Assembly (NCBI RefSeq): GCF_024341905.1 | Contig: NZ_BQXY01000005.1 | Location: 248,001-312,000, forward strand | Direction: 5' to 3' | From: Clostridium folliculivorans | GTDB lineage: Bacteria; Bacillota; Clostridia; Clostridiales; Clostridiaceae | DNA: 64,000 bases | Shown here: positions 24,378 to 37,523 of the stretch, one piece after another | Numbering within the stretch: the stretch's first letter is position 1 | How the letters are laid out: the number at the start of each line of letters is the position of its first letter | Program-made: the position numbers and the translations under genes | The notes under the pieces: generated by a model | Database searches by the model: none | Seen by the model: the letters and a program-made list of their open reading frames with translations, nothing else | What the model was told of the DNA's origin: nothing

Positions 24378-25970
24378 TTGAATAAAAAAATCTATATCTT
24401 AGATTCTACCTTAAGAGATGGGGCACAAGGACAAGGGATTTCATTTTCTCTAGAAGATAAAATCAAGATATGTAAATGCTTAGATGATTTAGGCATAGAT
24501 TTTATAGAAGCAGGAAATCCCGGGTCAAATCCAAAGGATTTAGAGTTATTTAAATCTATGAAGAGTATTAAACTAAATCATGCAAAGCTAGTAGCCTTCG
24601 GAAGTACAAGAAGGGCTGGGACTAAGGCAGAAGACGATAAGAACTTAAAGGATCTACTTGATGCAGGAGTAGAAACAATAGTGATCTTCGGTAAGTCTTG
24701 GGACTTTCAAGTGAAGGACATACTGAAAACTACCTTAGAAGAAAACTTAGCTATGATATATGATTCTATAAAGTTTTTAGTTGATAAAGGGAAAAAGGTT
24801 ATTTTTGACTCGGAGCACTTTTTTGATGGTTTTAAGAGTAATGAGGGATATGCTTTAGAAACCTTAAAGATTGCAAAGGAAGCTGGAGCAGAAGTAGTAG
24901 TTTTATGTGATACAAATGGAGGAACATTACCTTCTGAGATATCTAAGATTGTAAGTAAAACTAATAAAGTTTTAGGGGATAACTTGGGGATTCATTGCCA
25001 CAACGATATGGGGATGGCAGTAGCAAATTCAATAATGGCAGTTGAACAGGGAGCTACCCACATACAAGGAACCTTCATTGGTATAGGGGAGAGATGTGGA
25101 AATGCCAACTTATCTACAATTTTACCCACTCTTATTTGTAAATACGACTATGAACTTAATGCAAGAAAGAGTCTAGATAAGCTAACAAAAATCTCAAGAT
25201 ACATTTCTGAAATATCCAATATAACGCTAAGTGATGATACCCCTTATGTAGGAGCTTCAGCTTTTGCTCATAAAGGTGGTATGCATATAGATGCAGTAGC
25301 TAAGGATCCAAAATCTTATGAACATATAAAGCCTGAGCTTGTAGGAAATAAGAGAAGATTTTTGGTTTCAGAGGTTAGTGGGAAAAGTACTATATGGAAA
25401 GAAGTTCAAAAGATCTTCCCAAATATAAAAAAGGATAGTGAAGAAGTAAAAGTTATAACTGACAAGCTAAAGGAATTAGAGTTTGATGGTTATCAGTTTG
25501 AAGGGGCGGAAGGAACTGTTGAACTAGTTATGAGAAAGGTTATAGGTAAGTATGAGCCCTTCTTTAAACTAAACCACTTTAAGATAATAGGTGAACAACC
25601 TTCCTTAAAAGGAACCTTCAGTTCAACAGCTTTAATAAATATAACAGTTGATGGTAAGACAGAAATCACTGCAGCTGAAGGTGATGGACCAGTGAATGCG
25701 TTAGATAAAGCTCTTAGAAAAGCCTTAGAAGTCTTTTACCCTCAGCTTAGAAGCGTAAGACTTGTAGATTATAAGGTAAGGGTCTTAGATTCAGAGAGTA
25801 ATACAGGGGCAAAGGTTAGAGTTCTTATAGAGTCTACCGATGGAGTAGAAAAATGGAGCAATGTTGGAGTATCAAAGGATATTATTGAAGCTAGCTGGAT
25901 AGCGCTAGTTGATTCAATAGAATATAAACTAATAAAAGATATAGAAAGAAAAGTAAGAACTTATTTTTAG
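24378..25970 (+). CDS. cimA: (R)-citramalate synthase
   Basis: 530 residues. Condenses pyruvate with acetyl-CoA to citramalate, giving 2-oxobutyrate for isoleucine without threonine. TIM-barrel HMGL-like domain with [16 protein letters not shown] at the N-terminus and [23 protein letters not shown] follows, then a C-terminal LeuA-type allosteric domain (from about 400, [17 protein letters not shown]). The DSTLRDGAQ and length match the long citramalate-synthase type rather than LeuA, which is encoded separately at 33108. TTG start behind ATGGGGGAG. Its place in an operon with an Ile T-box fits. Confidence 0.92.
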   Translation: MNKKIYILDSTLRDGAQGQGISFSLEDKIKICKCLDDLGIDFIEAGNPGSNPKDLELFKSMKSIKLNHAKLVAFGSTRRAGTKAEDDKNLKDLLDAGVETIVIFGKSWDFQVKDILKTTLEENLAMIYDSIKFLVDKGKKVIFDSEHFFDGFKSNEGYALETLKIAKEAGAEVVVLCDTNGGTLPSEISKIVSKTNKVLGDNLGIHCHNDMGMAVANSIMAVEQGATHIQGTFIGIGERCGNANLSTILPTLICKYDYELNARKSLDKLTKISRYISEISNITLSDDTPYVGASAFAHKGGMHIDAVAKDPKSYEHIKPELVGNKRRFLVSEVSGKSTIWKEVQKIFPNIKKDSEEVKVITDKLKELEFDGYQFEGAEGTVELVMRKVIGKYEPFFKLNHFKIIGEQPSLKGTFSSTALINITVDGKTEITAAEGDGPVNALDKALRKALEVFYPQLRSVRLVDYKVRVLDSESNTGAKVRVLIESTDGVEKWSNVGVSKDIIEASWIALVDSIEYKLIKDIERKVRTYF

Positions 25971-25984
25971 GAGGTATTTTTAAA

Positions 25985-27244
25985 ATGGGGATGACGATGA
26001 CTCAAAAAATATTAGCAAGCCATGCAGGTCTTGAAACAGTAAAGGCAGGACAACTTATACAAGCAAAGCTTGATTTGGTTTTAGGTAATGATATAACTTC
26101 ACCTGTGGCTATAAAGGAATTTAAAAAACTTGGTGATTCAGAAGTTTTTGATAAAGATAAGATTGCAATAGTACCAGATCATTTTACACCAAATAAGGAT
26201 ATAAAAGCAGCAGAGCAATGTAAGTTTATAAGAGAATTTGCACAGCAAAAGGAAATAACAAACTTCTTTGATATCGGTGAGATGGGAATAGAGCATGTTC
26301 TAATACCTGAAAAAGGATTAGTTGTAGCTGGAGATGTGGTTATAGGAGCTGATTCACATACTTGTACTTATGGAGCATTAGGAGCTTTCTCAACAGGAAT
26401 AGGTTCTACAGATATGGGAGCAGGGATGGCTACAGGAGAATGTTGGTTTAAGGTTCCTTCAGCTTTGAAGTTTGTATTAAAAAATGAACCTGCTAAATGG
26501 ATAAGCGGTAAGGATGTAATACTTCATATCATAGGTCTTATAGGTGTTGATGGGGCTTTATATAAATCAATGGAATTTACAGGGGATGGACTTAAGTATC
26601 TTTCAATGGATAGCAGATTTACAATGGCAAATATGGCAATTGAAGCAGGAGCTAAGAATGGAATATTCCCAGTAGATGAAAAAACAGTTGAATATATGAA
26701 AGAACATTCTACAAGAGAATATAAAGTTTACGAACCAGATGAAGATGCTGAATATGATGAGGTTTATGAGATAGATTTATCGGTGCTAAGACCAACAGTA
26801 GCTTTCCCTCATCTACCTGAAAATACAAAGACAGTAGATGAAGCTGGTGAAGTTAAGATAAATCAAGTAGTCATAGGTTCTTGTACAAATGGAAGATTAG
26901 AAGATTTAAGAGTAGCAGCTTCAATACTTAGAGGTAAAAAGGTTGCTAAGTATGTAAGAACTATAGTTTTCCCAGGAACTCAAAAGATTTATTTACAAGC
27001 TATGGAAGAAGGGTTACTGAAAGACTTTATTGAAGCCGGAGCAATTGTTTCTACTCCTACTTGTGGACCTTGTCTTGGTGGACACATGGGAATATTAGCA
27101 GCAGGTGAAAGAGCAGTTTCTACTACAAATAGAAATTTTGTTGGAAGAATGGGACATGTAGAGTCAGAGGTTTATCTAGCAAGTCCAGCAGTAGCAGCAG
27201 CTTCAGCATTGACTGGAGTAATAACTGACCCAGAATTAGTTTAG
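25985..27244 (+). CDS. leuC: 3-isopropylmalate/citramalate dehydratase large subunit
   Basis: 419 residues, aconitase-family isomerase that forms a heterodimer with LeuD. It serves leucine (isopropylmalate) and, with CimA, isoleucine (citramalate). [4Fe-4S] ligands are Cys300 (GSCTNGR), Cys360 and Cys363 (TCGPCLGG). [20 protein letters not shown] is the substrate region. The roughly 420-residue length marks the shorter LeuC/HacA type. An AGGAGG ribosome site overlaps the end of cimA's 3' region, 14 bases after its stop. Confidence 0.95.
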   Translation: MGMTMTQKILASHAGLETVKAGQLIQAKLDLVLGNDITSPVAIKEFKKLGDSEVFDKDKIAIVPDHFTPNKDIKAAEQCKFIREFAQQKEITNFFDIGEMGIEHVLIPEKGLVVAGDVVIGADSHTCTYGALGAFSTGIGSTDMGAGMATGECWFKVPSALKFVLKNEPAKWISGKDVILHIIGLIGVDGALYKSMEFTGDGLKYLSMDSRFTMANMAIEAGAKNGIFPVDEKTVEYMKEHSTREYKVYEPDEDAEYDEVYEIDLSVLRPTVAFPHLPENTKTVDEAGEVKINQVVIGSCTNGRLEDLRVAASILRGKKVAKYVRTIVFPGTQKIYLQAMEEGLLKDFIEAGAIVSTPTCGPCLGGHMGILAAGERAVSTTNRNFVGRMGHVESEVYLASPAVAAASALTGVITDPELV

Positions 27245-27258
27245 GAGGATTAGCAAAG

Positions 27259-27747
27259 ATGAAAGCAAGAGGAAGAGTTTTTAAATACGGAGATAATGTT
27301 GATACAGATGTAATTATACCAGCAAGATACCTAAATACTTCAGACTTTAAGGAACTTGCAGCTCATTGTATGGAAGATATAGATGCAGAATTTGTTAATA
27401 AGGTAAACCAAGGAGATATAATGGTTGCCAACAAGAACTTTGGATGTGGGTCCTCTAGAGAACACGCACCTATAGCAATAAGAGAAAGTGGAATAAGCTG
27501 TGTCATAGCTTCTACCTTCGCAAGAATATTCTACAGAAATGCTATCAATATAGGACTTCCTATCTTAGAGTGTGATGAAGCTGTAGCTGGTATAGATGCG
27601 GGCGATGAAGTAGAGATAGATTTCAGTGATGGAGTAATTAAGAATCTTACAAAGCAAGAAGAATACAAAGCAGAGCCATTCCCTGAGTTTATGCAGGAAA
27701 TAATAAAGAACAACGGGTTAGTAGGTTATATAAAGAATAAGGCGTAG
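27259..27747 (+). CDS. leuD: 3-isopropylmalate/citramalate dehydratase small subunit
   Basis: 162 residues, the swivel domain partner of LeuC. Signature residues: [18 protein letters not shown] at the N-terminus and [15 protein letters not shown] in the middle. Length is normal for the short type that pairs with a 420-residue LeuC. It starts 14 bases after leuC with AGGAGG. Confidence 0.95.
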   Translation: MKARGRVFKYGDNVDTDVIIPARYLNTSDFKELAAHCMEDIDAEFVNKVNQGDIMVANKNFGCGSSREHAPIAIRESGISCVIASTFARIFYRNAINIGLPILECDEAVAGIDAGDEVEIDFSDGVIKNLTKQEEYKAEPFPEFMQEIIKNNGLVGYIKNKA

Positions 27748-27779
27748 GATTAAATGCATTGTATCATTAATTAGTTATT

Positions 27780-27950
27780 CATCCGATACTTTAATGAGCT
27801 TACGCAAAGAATTAATATGATTTTGTCATATTCCATGGCTAAAACTGTAAACTCACTACGTTCGAACAGTACAGTTTTTAACGCCACTCCATCTGAAAAA
27901 ATCATTTAATTCTAATAGCTCGCTCATATAGCATCTCCTTAATAACTAAT
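27780..27950. repeat. family-2 palindromic repeat
   Basis: About 170 bp in the leuD-leuB spacer with nested inverted parts: ATGAGC/GCTCAT, GAATTAATATGATTTT/AAAAAATCATTTAATTC and AAAACTGT/ACAGTTTT around CACTACGTTCGAACAG. Copies occur inverted at about 32885-33050 and, interrupted, at 51135-51590. No ORF is inside. Confidence 0.82.
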
Positions 27951-27989
27951 TAATTTGAACAATAGTCTTAAGCGTACACAAACATAAAA

Positions 27990-28100
27990 ATATAAAAAGT
28001 TAACTATATAACTATTTATAAATTTAAAAAGTTAACTACATAACTATATAACTATTTATAAATTTAACTTTATAAATAGTTAAAAAGTTATGAACTTGAA
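27990..28100. repeat. AT-rich direct and inverted repeats
   Basis: The unit AAAAAGTTAACTATATAACT with following ATTTATAAATTTA occurs twice (around 27995 and 28025), the second with a small insertion. It is followed by an inverted copy TTTATAAATAGTTAAAAAGTTA. It could form alternative hairpins in the operon mRNA. Confidence 0.6.
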
Positions 28101-28178
28101 TTATCTATGTATTGAAATGAAAATAAAAAACGAAAAAGGCTTCAGCATTAGGCGTGAACATTAAAAGGGGGATTTAAG

Positions 28179-29258
28179 TTGACATATAAAGTAGCTGTAA
28201 TAAAAGGTGATGGAATAGGACCAGAAGTCGTAGATGAGGCTTTAAAGGTATTAGAGGTAGTTGGGGAAAAGTATAATCACAAATTTGAATATAAATTTTT
28301 GCTTGCTGGAGGGTGTGCTATGGATGAAAAGGGCACTCCACTTCCAGAAGAAACTTTGGAAGAATGTAAGAAAAGTGATGCTGTGCTTTTAGGTGCTGTT
28401 GGTGGTCCTAAGTGGGATGATCCAAATGCAAAACAAAGACCAGAACAAGCTCTTTTAGGACTTAGAGGAGGACTTGGACTTTACTGTAACCTAAGACCAG
28501 CACTGCTATATTCATCACTAAGAGCTGCATCACCTTTAAAGGATGAAGTTATTGGTGAAGGAATAGATTTTTCAGTGGTAAGAGAACTTACTGGAGGAAT
28601 CTACTTTGGCGACAGAGGAAGATTTGAAGAGAATAATGAGCAATATGCTTATGATACTGAAAAGTATTCAGTGACTGAAATAAGAAGAATAGTAAAAACA
28701 GCTTTTGATATAGCTTTAAAGAGAAATAAGATTTTGACTAGTGTGGACAAAGCTAATATATTAGAAAGTTCAAGATTGTGGAGAACTGTAGTTGAAGAAG
28801 TTGCAAAGGACTATCCAGAAGTTACTGTAAATCACATGTATGTTGATAATGCAGCAATGCAGATTGTTAGAAATCCAAGACAATTTGACGTTATAGTAAC
28901 TAGTAACTTATTTGGAGACATATTATCAGATGAAGCTTCGATGATAACAGGATCAATAGGAATGCTTCCTTCTGCTAGCATAGGAGAAAACAACATGGGG
29001 ATGTATGAACCTATACATGGAAGTGCACCTGATATAGCAGGAAAAGGACTCGCAAATCCACTTGCAACAATTCTATCTACAGCCATGATGCTTAGATTCA
29101 GTTTCAATCTTCAAGAAGAAGCTGATGAAATTGAAAAGGCAGTACTAAATGTACTTGAAGCTGGATACAGAACAGGAGATATATTCAGTGAAGGTATGAA
29201 AAAAGTTGGTACAAAGGAAATGGGAAGCTTAGTAATTGAAGAATTAAGAAAGAACTAA
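28179..29258 (+). CDS. leuB: 3-isopropylmalate dehydrogenase
   Basis: 359 residues, NAD-dependent decarboxylating dehydrogenase for isopropylmalate; in this operon presumably also for the methylmalate intermediate of the citramalate route. Family motifs: [38 protein letters not shown], the metal/substrate site [12 protein letters not shown] and [12 protein letters not shown], and the NAD loop [20 protein letters not shown] start at 28179 behind AAGGGGGATTTAAG. It follows a 430-base repeat-filled spacer. Confidence 0.95.
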   Translation: MTYKVAVIKGDGIGPEVVDEALKVLEVVGEKYNHKFEYKFLLAGGCAMDEKGTPLPEETLEECKKSDAVLLGAVGGPKWDDPNAKQRPEQALLGLRGGLGLYCNLRPALLYSSLRAASPLKDEVIGEGIDFSVVRELTGGIYFGDRGRFEENNEQYAYDTEKYSVTEIRRIVKTAFDIALKRNKILTSVDKANILESSRLWRTVVEEVAKDYPEVTVNHMYVDNAAMQIVRNPRQFDVIVTSNLFGDILSDEASMITGSIGMLPSASIGENNMGMYEPIHGSAPDIAGKGLANPLATILSTAMMLRFSFNLQEEADEIEKAVLNVLEAGYRTGDIFSEGMKKVGTKEMGSLVIEELRKN

Positions 29259-29259
29259 A

Positions 29260-29354
29260 GATGTACCAGTTCGAACCGAAAACTATTTTTAAAACTCTCA
29301 CGGGTTCTGGTGAGAGAATTCAAAAATATAAATTTTACTACGAAGTGGTACATC
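29260..29354. repeat. family-1 palindromic repeat (intact)
   Basis: GATGTACCAGTTCG to CGAAGTGGTACATC, with the same CTCTCAC/GTGAGAG core as the copy at 24253. It begins 2 bases after the leuB stop and ends 40 bases before ilvD. Confidence 0.88.
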
Positions 29355-29394
29355 CGTTTCAATAACAAATTATTTAAGTAATGGAGGAAGCGAA

Positions 29395-31053
29395 ATGAGA
29401 AGTGATGTAGTTAAAAAAGGAGTAGAAAGAACTCCTCACAGATCTCTGTTTAAAGCAGCAGGTTTTACTGATGAGGAGATAGATAGACCGTTAATAGGAA
29501 TTGTAACTTCACATAATGAAATAATTCCAGGACATACTCACCTAGATAAAGTGGTAGAGGCCGTGAAAAAGGGAGTACTTCTTGCAGGGGGAACTCCAAT
29601 AGAGTTCCCAGTTATAGGAATATGTGATGGTATTGCTATGGGTCATATAGGAATGAAATATTCTTTAGCTTCAAGAGAAATCATAGCTGACTCCGTAGAA
29701 TGTATGACAAATGCACATGGTTTTGATGGCTTAGTACTTATACCAAACTGTGACAAGATTGTTCCTGGAGTAATTATGGGAGCTCTAAGACTTAATGTAC
29801 CTTCAGTAGTTGTAAGTGGAGGCCCAATGCTTGCAGGAAAGTTTAAAGGCAAGGATGTAAGTCTTTCTACTGTATTTGAAGCAGTAGGTGCGCACAGCAG
29901 TGGTAAGATGAGTACCTGTGATCTTAAAGAATTGGAAGAAAAGGCGTGTCCGACTTGTGGCTCTTGCTCAGGAATGTATACAGCAAATTCTATGAATTGC
30001 TTAAGTGAAGTTCTTGGTTTGGCTCTTCCTGGTAATGGAACTATACCAGCTGTTTATTCAGAAAGAATAAGACTAGCAAAGCATGCAGGAATGAAAATAT
30101 TAGATTTAGTCAAAGCGGATATAAAGCCTAGAGATATAGTAAATGAAAGAAGTATAAGAAATGCTTTAACTGTGGATATGGCTTTAGGATGTTCAACTAA
30201 TAGTGTACTTCACTTAGCTGCCATAGCTAATGAAGCTAAAGTAGAATTCGATTTAGATAAAGTAAATGAAATAAGTAGTGTAACACCAAATCTTTGTAAG
30301 CTAGCTCCTGCAGGTGGACATCACATAGAAGATTTATACTGGGCAGGTGGAATAAAATCCGTTATGAAGGAACTAGCAAAACTAGATTTATTGGATTTAA
30401 GCTGCGTAACTGCTAGTGGACTTACACAAGGACAGATAGTTGAAGCTGCCTCAGAAGCAGATCACTCTGTTGTAAAGTCAGTAGAGAATCCATACAGCAA
30501 AACTGGTGGAATAGCTGTACTAAGAGGAAATCTAGCACTAGATGGAGCTGTAGTTAAGAGATCTGCAGTAGTTGAAGAAATGATGGTGCATGAAGGACCA
30601 GCAAGAGTGTTTGATTCAGAAGAAGATACAATAGAAGCTATACTTGGTGGAAAGATAAATAAAGGTGACGTAGTTGTAATAAGATATGAAGGCCCAAAAG
30701 GTGGTCCTGGAATGAGAGAGATGTTATCGCCAACATCAGCCCTTGCTGGAATGGGACTTGATAAAAATGTTGCGCTAATAACTGATGGAAGATTTTCTGG
30801 TGCAACTCGTGGGGCTGCTATAGGTCATGTATCTCCAGAAGCTTATGAAGGCGGACTTATCGCTTTAGTAGAAGAGGGAGATAAGATTTTAGTAGATATA
30901 CAAAATGGAAAATTAGAACTTCAGGTAAGCACAGAAGAAATAGAGGCAAGAAGAGAGAAATGGGTTTTACCTGAACCAAAAATAAAAGAAGGCTATCTCA
31001 GTCGTTATGCTAGACTTGTAAGCTCTGCTAGTGCTGGGGCAGTACTAAGATAG
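29395..31053 (+). CDS. ilvD: dihydroxy-acid dehydratase
   Basis: 552 residues. Dehydrates dihydroxy-isovalerate and dihydroxy-methylvalerate, the shared step of valine, leucine and isoleucine synthesis. The Fe-S ligands lie in [11 protein letters not shown] and [17 protein letters not shown]. Other signatures are [23 protein letters not shown] and [11 protein letters not shown]. Full length. AATGGAGGAAG ribosome site; ends 9 bases before ilvB. Confidence 0.96.
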   Translation: MRSDVVKKGVERTPHRSLFKAAGFTDEEIDRPLIGIVTSHNEIIPGHTHLDKVVEAVKKGVLLAGGTPIEFPVIGICDGIAMGHIGMKYSLASREIIADSVECMTNAHGFDGLVLIPNCDKIVPGVIMGALRLNVPSVVVSGGPMLAGKFKGKDVSLSTVFEAVGAHSSGKMSTCDLKELEEKACPTCGSCSGMYTANSMNCLSEVLGLALPGNGTIPAVYSERIRLAKHAGMKILDLVKADIKPRDIVNERSIRNALTVDMALGCSTNSVLHLAAIANEAKVEFDLDKVNEISSVTPNLCKLAPAGGHHIEDLYWAGGIKSVMKELAKLDLLDLSCVTASGLTQGQIVEAASEADHSVVKSVENPYSKTGGIAVLRGNLALDGAVVKRSAVVEEMMVHEGPARVFDSEEDTIEAILGGKINKGDVVVIRYEGPKGGPGMREMLSPTSALAGMGLDKNVALITDGRFSGATRGAAIGHVSPEAYEGGLIALVEEGDKILVDIQNGKLELQVSTEEIEARREKWVLPEPKIKEGYLSRYARLVSSASAGAVLR

Positions 31054-31062
31054 GAGGATCCT

Positions 31063-32724
31063 ATGAGAATAAACGGCTCAGAAATATTAATCAATACTTT
31101 AATAGATGAAGGGGTAGATATAATCTTCGGCTATCCTGGTGGAGCTGTACTTAATATATATGATGCTATCTACAAAAATGAAAATAGGATAAAACATGTG
31201 CTTTCATGCCATGAACAAGGTGCTGCTCATGCTGCTGATGGATACTCAAGAGCTACTGGCAAGGTTGGTGTATGTCTTGCAACTTCTGGGCCAGGCGCTA
31301 CAAATTTAGTTACTGGTATAGCAACTGCTTATATGGACTCAGTGCCTATGGTTGCTATAACAGGAAATGTTACAACTCCTCTGCTTGGTAAAGATAGTTT
31401 TCAGGAAGTAGATATAGTAGGCATAACAATGCCAGTAACTAAGCATAACTTCATAGTAAGAGATGTAGAAGAATTACAACAAACTATAAGGAAAGCATTT
31501 TATATAGCTAAAGAAGGTAGACCAGGACCAGTTCTTATAGATATTCCAAAGGATATTACGGCTAAGTTATGTGAATACGAAAGCAAAGAGCCTATTGAAG
31601 TTAAGAAAGAATACAAGTTTGTAACAGACAAAGCCTTAGCAAATTTTGCAGATTTTATAAACAAAGCAAAAAGACCTTTGATATTTGCAGGTGGTGGGGT
31701 TATAAGCTCAGGAGCTACAGAGATATTAAAAGAATTAGCTTTAAAAATAAATGCACCGGTAACAACTTCCTTAATGGCCATGGGAGCATTTCCTGGAGAT
31801 AATGAACTTTACACAGGTATGATCGGGATGCATGGAACTAAAGCCTCCAATCTTTTGGCAACTAAAGCTGATTTAATAATTGCTATAGGAACTAGGTTTT
31901 CAGATAGAGTTGTAGGAAGTAGAGATCATATAAAGAATGCAAAAGTTATACAGATAGATATTGATCCAGCAGAGTTAGATAAGAATATTAAAACAGATGC
32001 CAATATTGTTGGTGATGTTAAATATACTTTGGAAAAGCTTATTGATCTCATTGATGAGAAAAGAAATGATCAATGGCTAGAGCTTATGAGAGAGTACAAA
32101 GCTTTAAAAGGTCATAAGGAAGATGCAGAAAACTTAACTCCAGAATTGCTCTTTAATAGCCTTTACAAGGATTTTGGAGAAGATCTTGTTATGACTACAG
32201 AAGTTGGTCAGCATCAGATGTGGGCTGCGCTTCATTACACTTTCTTAAGACCAAGAACCCTTATAACCTCTGGAGGTCTTGGGACTATGGGATATGGCCT
32301 TGGAGCTTCAATTGGTGCAAAGCTAGCTCTGCCACATAAAAAGGTTGTAAACATAGCTGGTGATGGAAGTTTTTCTATGAACGCTATAGAACTTGCAACA
32401 GCAGTTAGCAATAGAGTGCCAGTGGTAATAATCATATTAAATAATGGTTGTCTTGGAATGGTTAGACAATGGCAGAACTTCTTTTATGAAAGTAGATATT
32501 CTTATACAACACTTAACAGAGGAACAGATTATGTTAAACTAGCCGAAGCATACGGAGCAAAAGGCTTTAGAGTAACTGAGCCTTCAGAGCTTAATGAAGT
32601 TTTAGACAAAGCCTTTAACTCAGAAGTTCCTGTAGTTATAGATTACGTTATAAATATAGATAAGAAGGTATTTCCTATGGTTGCTCCTGGAGCACCTATA
32701 GATGACATAATATCTGAAGCGTAG
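31063..32724 (+). CDS. ilvB: acetolactate synthase large (catalytic) subunit
   Basis: 553 residues, ThDP- and FAD-dependent. Catalytic Glu lies in CHEQGAAHAADGYSRATGKVG. The ThDP/Mg motif is GDGSFSMNAIELATAVSNRVP ending in ILNNGCLGMVRQWQ. Makes acetolactate (valine/leucine) and acetohydroxybutyrate (isoleucine). Its regulatory subunit is encoded at the start of the operon. AGGAGG lies 6 bases before the ATG. Confidence 0.95.
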   Translation: MRINGSEILINTLIDEGVDIIFGYPGGAVLNIYDAIYKNENRIKHVLSCHEQGAAHAADGYSRATGKVGVCLATSGPGATNLVTGIATAYMDSVPMVAITGNVTTPLLGKDSFQEVDIVGITMPVTKHNFIVRDVEELQQTIRKAFYIAKEGRPGPVLIDIPKDITAKLCEYESKEPIEVKKEYKFVTDKALANFADFINKAKRPLIFAGGGVISSGATEILKELALKINAPVTTSLMAMGAFPGDNELYTGMIGMHGTKASNLLATKADLIIAIGTRFSDRVVGSRDHIKNAKVIQIDIDPAELDKNIKTDANIVGDVKYTLEKLIDLIDEKRNDQWLELMREYKALKGHKEDAENLTPELLFNSLYKDFGEDLVMTTEVGQHQMWAALHYTFLRPRTLITSGGLGTMGYGLGASIGAKLALPHKKVVNIAGDGSFSMNAIELATAVSNRVPVVIIILNNGCLGMVRQWQNFFYESRYSYTTLNRGTDYVKLAEAYGAKGFRVTEPSELNEVLDKAFNSEVPVVIDYVINIDKKVFPMVAPGAPIDDIISEA

Positions 32725-32731
32725 GAACACA

Positions 32732-32835
32732 GATGTACCAATTCATAATTAAATTTATATTTTCAAATACCTTTAATTCTCCTAACACAACCTAAAGGAG
32801 TTTTGAAAATCGCTTTCTGATTGAAGTGGTACATC
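32732..32835. repeat. family-1 palindromic repeat, variant core
   Basis: The ends GATGTACCAATTC and GAAGTGGTACATC are those of family 1. The interior differs: TTTTCAAA...CTCC and AGGAGTTTTGAAAA replace the CTCTCAC/GTGAGAG hairpin. It starts 8 bases after the ilvB stop. Confidence 0.8.
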
Positions 32836-32884
32836 TACAATAGTACTTTGTTTAAGAGTATTTTGAAATTAATATGTTCCTACA

Positions 32885-33050
32885 GGAGATACTATATGAT
32901 CAAGCAGTTAGAATTAAATGATTTTTGGAAGTTAAATGGCGTTAATAAACTGTATTGTCCGAACGTAGTGAGTTATACAGTTTTAGCCATTTCACTGGAG
33001 AAAATCATATTAATTCTTTGCGAAGATCATTAAAGTATCGGAGGTAGGAG
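32885..33050. repeat. family-2 repeat, inverted and diverged copy
   Basis: Reverse orientation relative to 27780: AGGAGATACTATATGATCAA, TTAGAATTAAATGATTTTT, a GTCCGAACGTAGTGAGT core with flanking ACTGTA and ACAGTTTTAGCCAT, then CATATTAATTCTTTGCG and ATTAAAGTATCGG all match the complement of the first copy. It lies in the ilvB-leuA spacer directly after a family-1 copy. Confidence 0.78.
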
Positions 33051-33107
33051 CATATTAATTTTAGTACGATACTTAAACAAATCAAGAATAAAATAGGGGG
33101 TGGAATA

Positions 33108-35634
<2,527 letters not shown>

Positions 35635-35702
35635 TTTCACAGGTTACCATAAATTACTACAGCTTTTATTTGACAAAAAAACAAAAAAAACTACAAATCG
35701 TG

Positions 35703-35731
35703 TTGACATTAGACCAATAATTAAATATAAT
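35703..35731 (+). promoter_or_regulatory. sigma-A promoter of the mntP leader
   Basis: Perfect TTGACA (35703-35708) and TATAAT (35726-35731) with a 17-base spacer, just upstream of the manganese riboswitch. Confidence 0.9.
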
Positions 35732-35733
35732 GG

Positions 35734-35893
35734 TCTTCGTTGAGAATACTTTCAGGCATAAGGGAGTAGCAGACAACATTTAATGTTGTTGCAGAGTCAA
35801 CATACTGATGCTTTTCATCTGGCTTTGTATTAAATTGTGAGACTTATGTATAACGAGGGTTGCGTTATACATAAGTCTCATTTTCTTTTTATT
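35734..35893 (+). promoter_or_regulatory. yybP-ykoY manganese riboswitch with terminator
   Basis: The hallmark TAAGGGAGTAGCA lies in one asymmetric arm (around 35758-35770) and a second conserved arm is CATACTGATGC, as in yybP-ykoY RNAs. They are separated by the hairpin ACAACATTTAATGTTGT. A 17-bp terminator TGAGACTTATGTATAAC (35838-35854) with complement (35864-35880) and TTTTCTTTTT follows. Mn2+ binding would permit transcription of mntP, 250 bases downstream. Confidence 0.9.
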
Positions 35894-36131
35894 CTTTAGG
35901 AATTTATTATCTAATTAGATCTGTGGATAAATATGCGTAACAGGCTTAAAAGATAATATAAATTAAAGGATAAAAAGAGAATAAGCATATCTATAAATCT
36001 AAAAAGGATGCTCTAAGAGTTAAATAAAAATAGAGTTTTCTACAATTTTACTGAATTTTTATATTTACATATTAAAGTTTTAAAAATCTACGATAAAATT
36101 TCTATTAAAACCAATTATTTTAGGGGGGCTT

Positions 36132-36704
36132 ATGAACGTATTATCAATTTTTCTAACTGGACTAGCTTTATCAATGGATGCTTTTGCTGTAGCTCTTACT
36201 TTAGGAATAAAAGCAACAAACAAAGATAAAAAAAATATAGCTTTAAAAGCAGCACTATACTTTGGAGGGTTTCAAGGGGCAATGCCACTCTTAGGATGGA
36301 TACTAGGAATAAATTTTACACAGTATATACAGAAGTTTGATCATTGGATTGCATTTGCCTTACTTTCAATAATTGGTGGAAAAATGATTCTAGATGTTAT
36401 AAGAGATGAAGAAGATGAAGAGAAAGAACAATCAGCTACGACTAGTAATAAAGAGTTTGTACTGCTTGCTATTGCAACAAGTATAGACGCATTAGCTGTT
36501 GGTATAGGCTTTGCTTTCCTAAAGGTTAATATACTTAATGCAGTTTTAGTAATAGCGTTAACAACCTTTGTGGTTTGTTTTATGGCGGTATTCATAGGAA
36601 AGAAGTTTGGAGAACTACTAAAATCTAAGGCAGAGTTATTTGGTGGAGTTATATTAGTAGTAATAGGGACTAGCATATTGCTTGAACATTTACATATATA
36701 TTAG
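36132..36704 (+). CDS. mntP: manganese efflux pump MntP
   Basis: 190-residue inner-membrane protein with six hydrophobic segments in two similar halves. Conserved acidic metal-path residues appear in ALSMDAFAVALTLG (first half) and ATSIDALAVGIGFAF (second half), and GGFQGAMPLLGW and GGVILVVIGTSILLEH match the family. Exports Mn2+ when it is in excess. Controlled by the upstream Mn riboswitch; single gene with its own terminator. Confidence 0.95.
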   Translation: MNVLSIFLTGLALSMDAFAVALTLGIKATNKDKKNIALKAALYFGGFQGAMPLLGWILGINFTQYIQKFDHWIAFALLSIIGGKMILDVIRDEEDEEKEQSATTSNKEFVLLAIATSIDALAVGIGFAFLKVNILNAVLVIALTTFVVCFMAVFIGKKFGELLKSKAELFGGVILVVIGTSILLEHLHIY

Positions 36705-36865
36705 AAGTTATATATAAGATGAAAATAAAGATTGATAGTATATTAACAGAATCTAAACAGTTATATTTTTAACAGTGTTATAAATAAGAACATATATTGA
36801 TAACTTTATAACTAAACATATATTTTAAAAATTATTTTAGGTTTAGAATTATCAATACTTAATAG

Positions 36866-36907
36866 AAGCAGCTGAAACTAAATTTAGGACAGCTGCTTTG
36901 TTTTTTG
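36866..36907 (+). terminator. rho-independent terminator after mntP
   Basis: AAGCAGCTG/CAGCTGCTT stem followed by TGTTTTTT. Confidence 0.85.
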
Positions 36908-36944
36908 GATATTTTTAAAGATATTATTGAAATTAGGTGGTTAT

Positions 36945-36987
36945 AAAGCACCGGATGGCTAATCGATTGATTTCAACACGGTGCTTT
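36945..36987 (-). terminator. terminator-like hairpin after ferritin
   Basis: AAAGCACCG and CGGTGCTTT (9 bp) around a 25-base loop, 15 bases after the ferritin stop. The T-tract is poor on the minus strand. Confidence 0.65.
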
Positions 36988-37001
36988 AGCAGTATATATT
37001 T

Positions 37002-37523
37002 TTATTGAGCAGATGTATCTGCTGCAGGGGCGACATAAACTCTTTGGGCCAATTCCTCATCTAACATATAAAGAGCAGCGGGATTTGATTGTGCTCTCCT
37101 AAGTTTTTTAATTATCTTATTAAAATTATCTTCTTCTTCTACTTGCTCATCTATAAACCATTTTAATAGTGATATAGTAGAATGCTCTTTTTCTTCAGCT
37201 GCTATATCGGCAAGATTATATATTCTTCTTGTAACTTCTTGTTCATGCTCATAGCCTTTTTCAAAAACATCAACCATATTTTCAAATTTTAGCTGTGGTT
37301 TATCTATAGATTGAAGGGTCACGTCGCCATTTTTTTGATATACATAATCATAAAATTTCATAGCATGAAAAAGCTCTTCTTGAGCCTGAATTCTAAAAAA
37401 GTTGGCAAAGCCATCTAAGTCCTCAGATTGGGCATAAGCAGCCATAGCTAGGTAAGAATATGATGAATAAAATTCATAATTTATTTGATCGTTTAAAGCT
37501 TTCATTAAGTTGTCTTGTATCAT
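37002..37523 (-). CDS. ftnA: ferritin
   Basis: 173 residues, iron-storage 24-mer subunit with ferroxidase activity. Metal ligands are visible in QINYEFYSSYSYLAMAAY (Glu), QAQEELFHAMKFYDYV (ExxxH) and later IAAEEKEHSTISLLKWFIDEQVEEEDNF (Glu/Gln). The acidic C-terminal extension with VAPAADTSAQ is not conserved. Strong GGAGG ribosome site. It lies convergent to mntP, a natural iron/manganese homeostasis neighbourhood. Confidence 0.94.
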   Translation of the reverse strand: MIQDNLMKALNDQINYEFYSSYSYLAMAAYAQSEDLDGFANFFRIQAQEELFHAMKFYDYVYQKNGDVTLQSIDKPQLKFENMVDVFEKGYEHEQEVTRRIYNLADIAAEEKEHSTISLLKWFIDEQVEEEDNFNKIIKKLRRAQSNPAALYMLDEELAQRVYVAPAADTSAQ

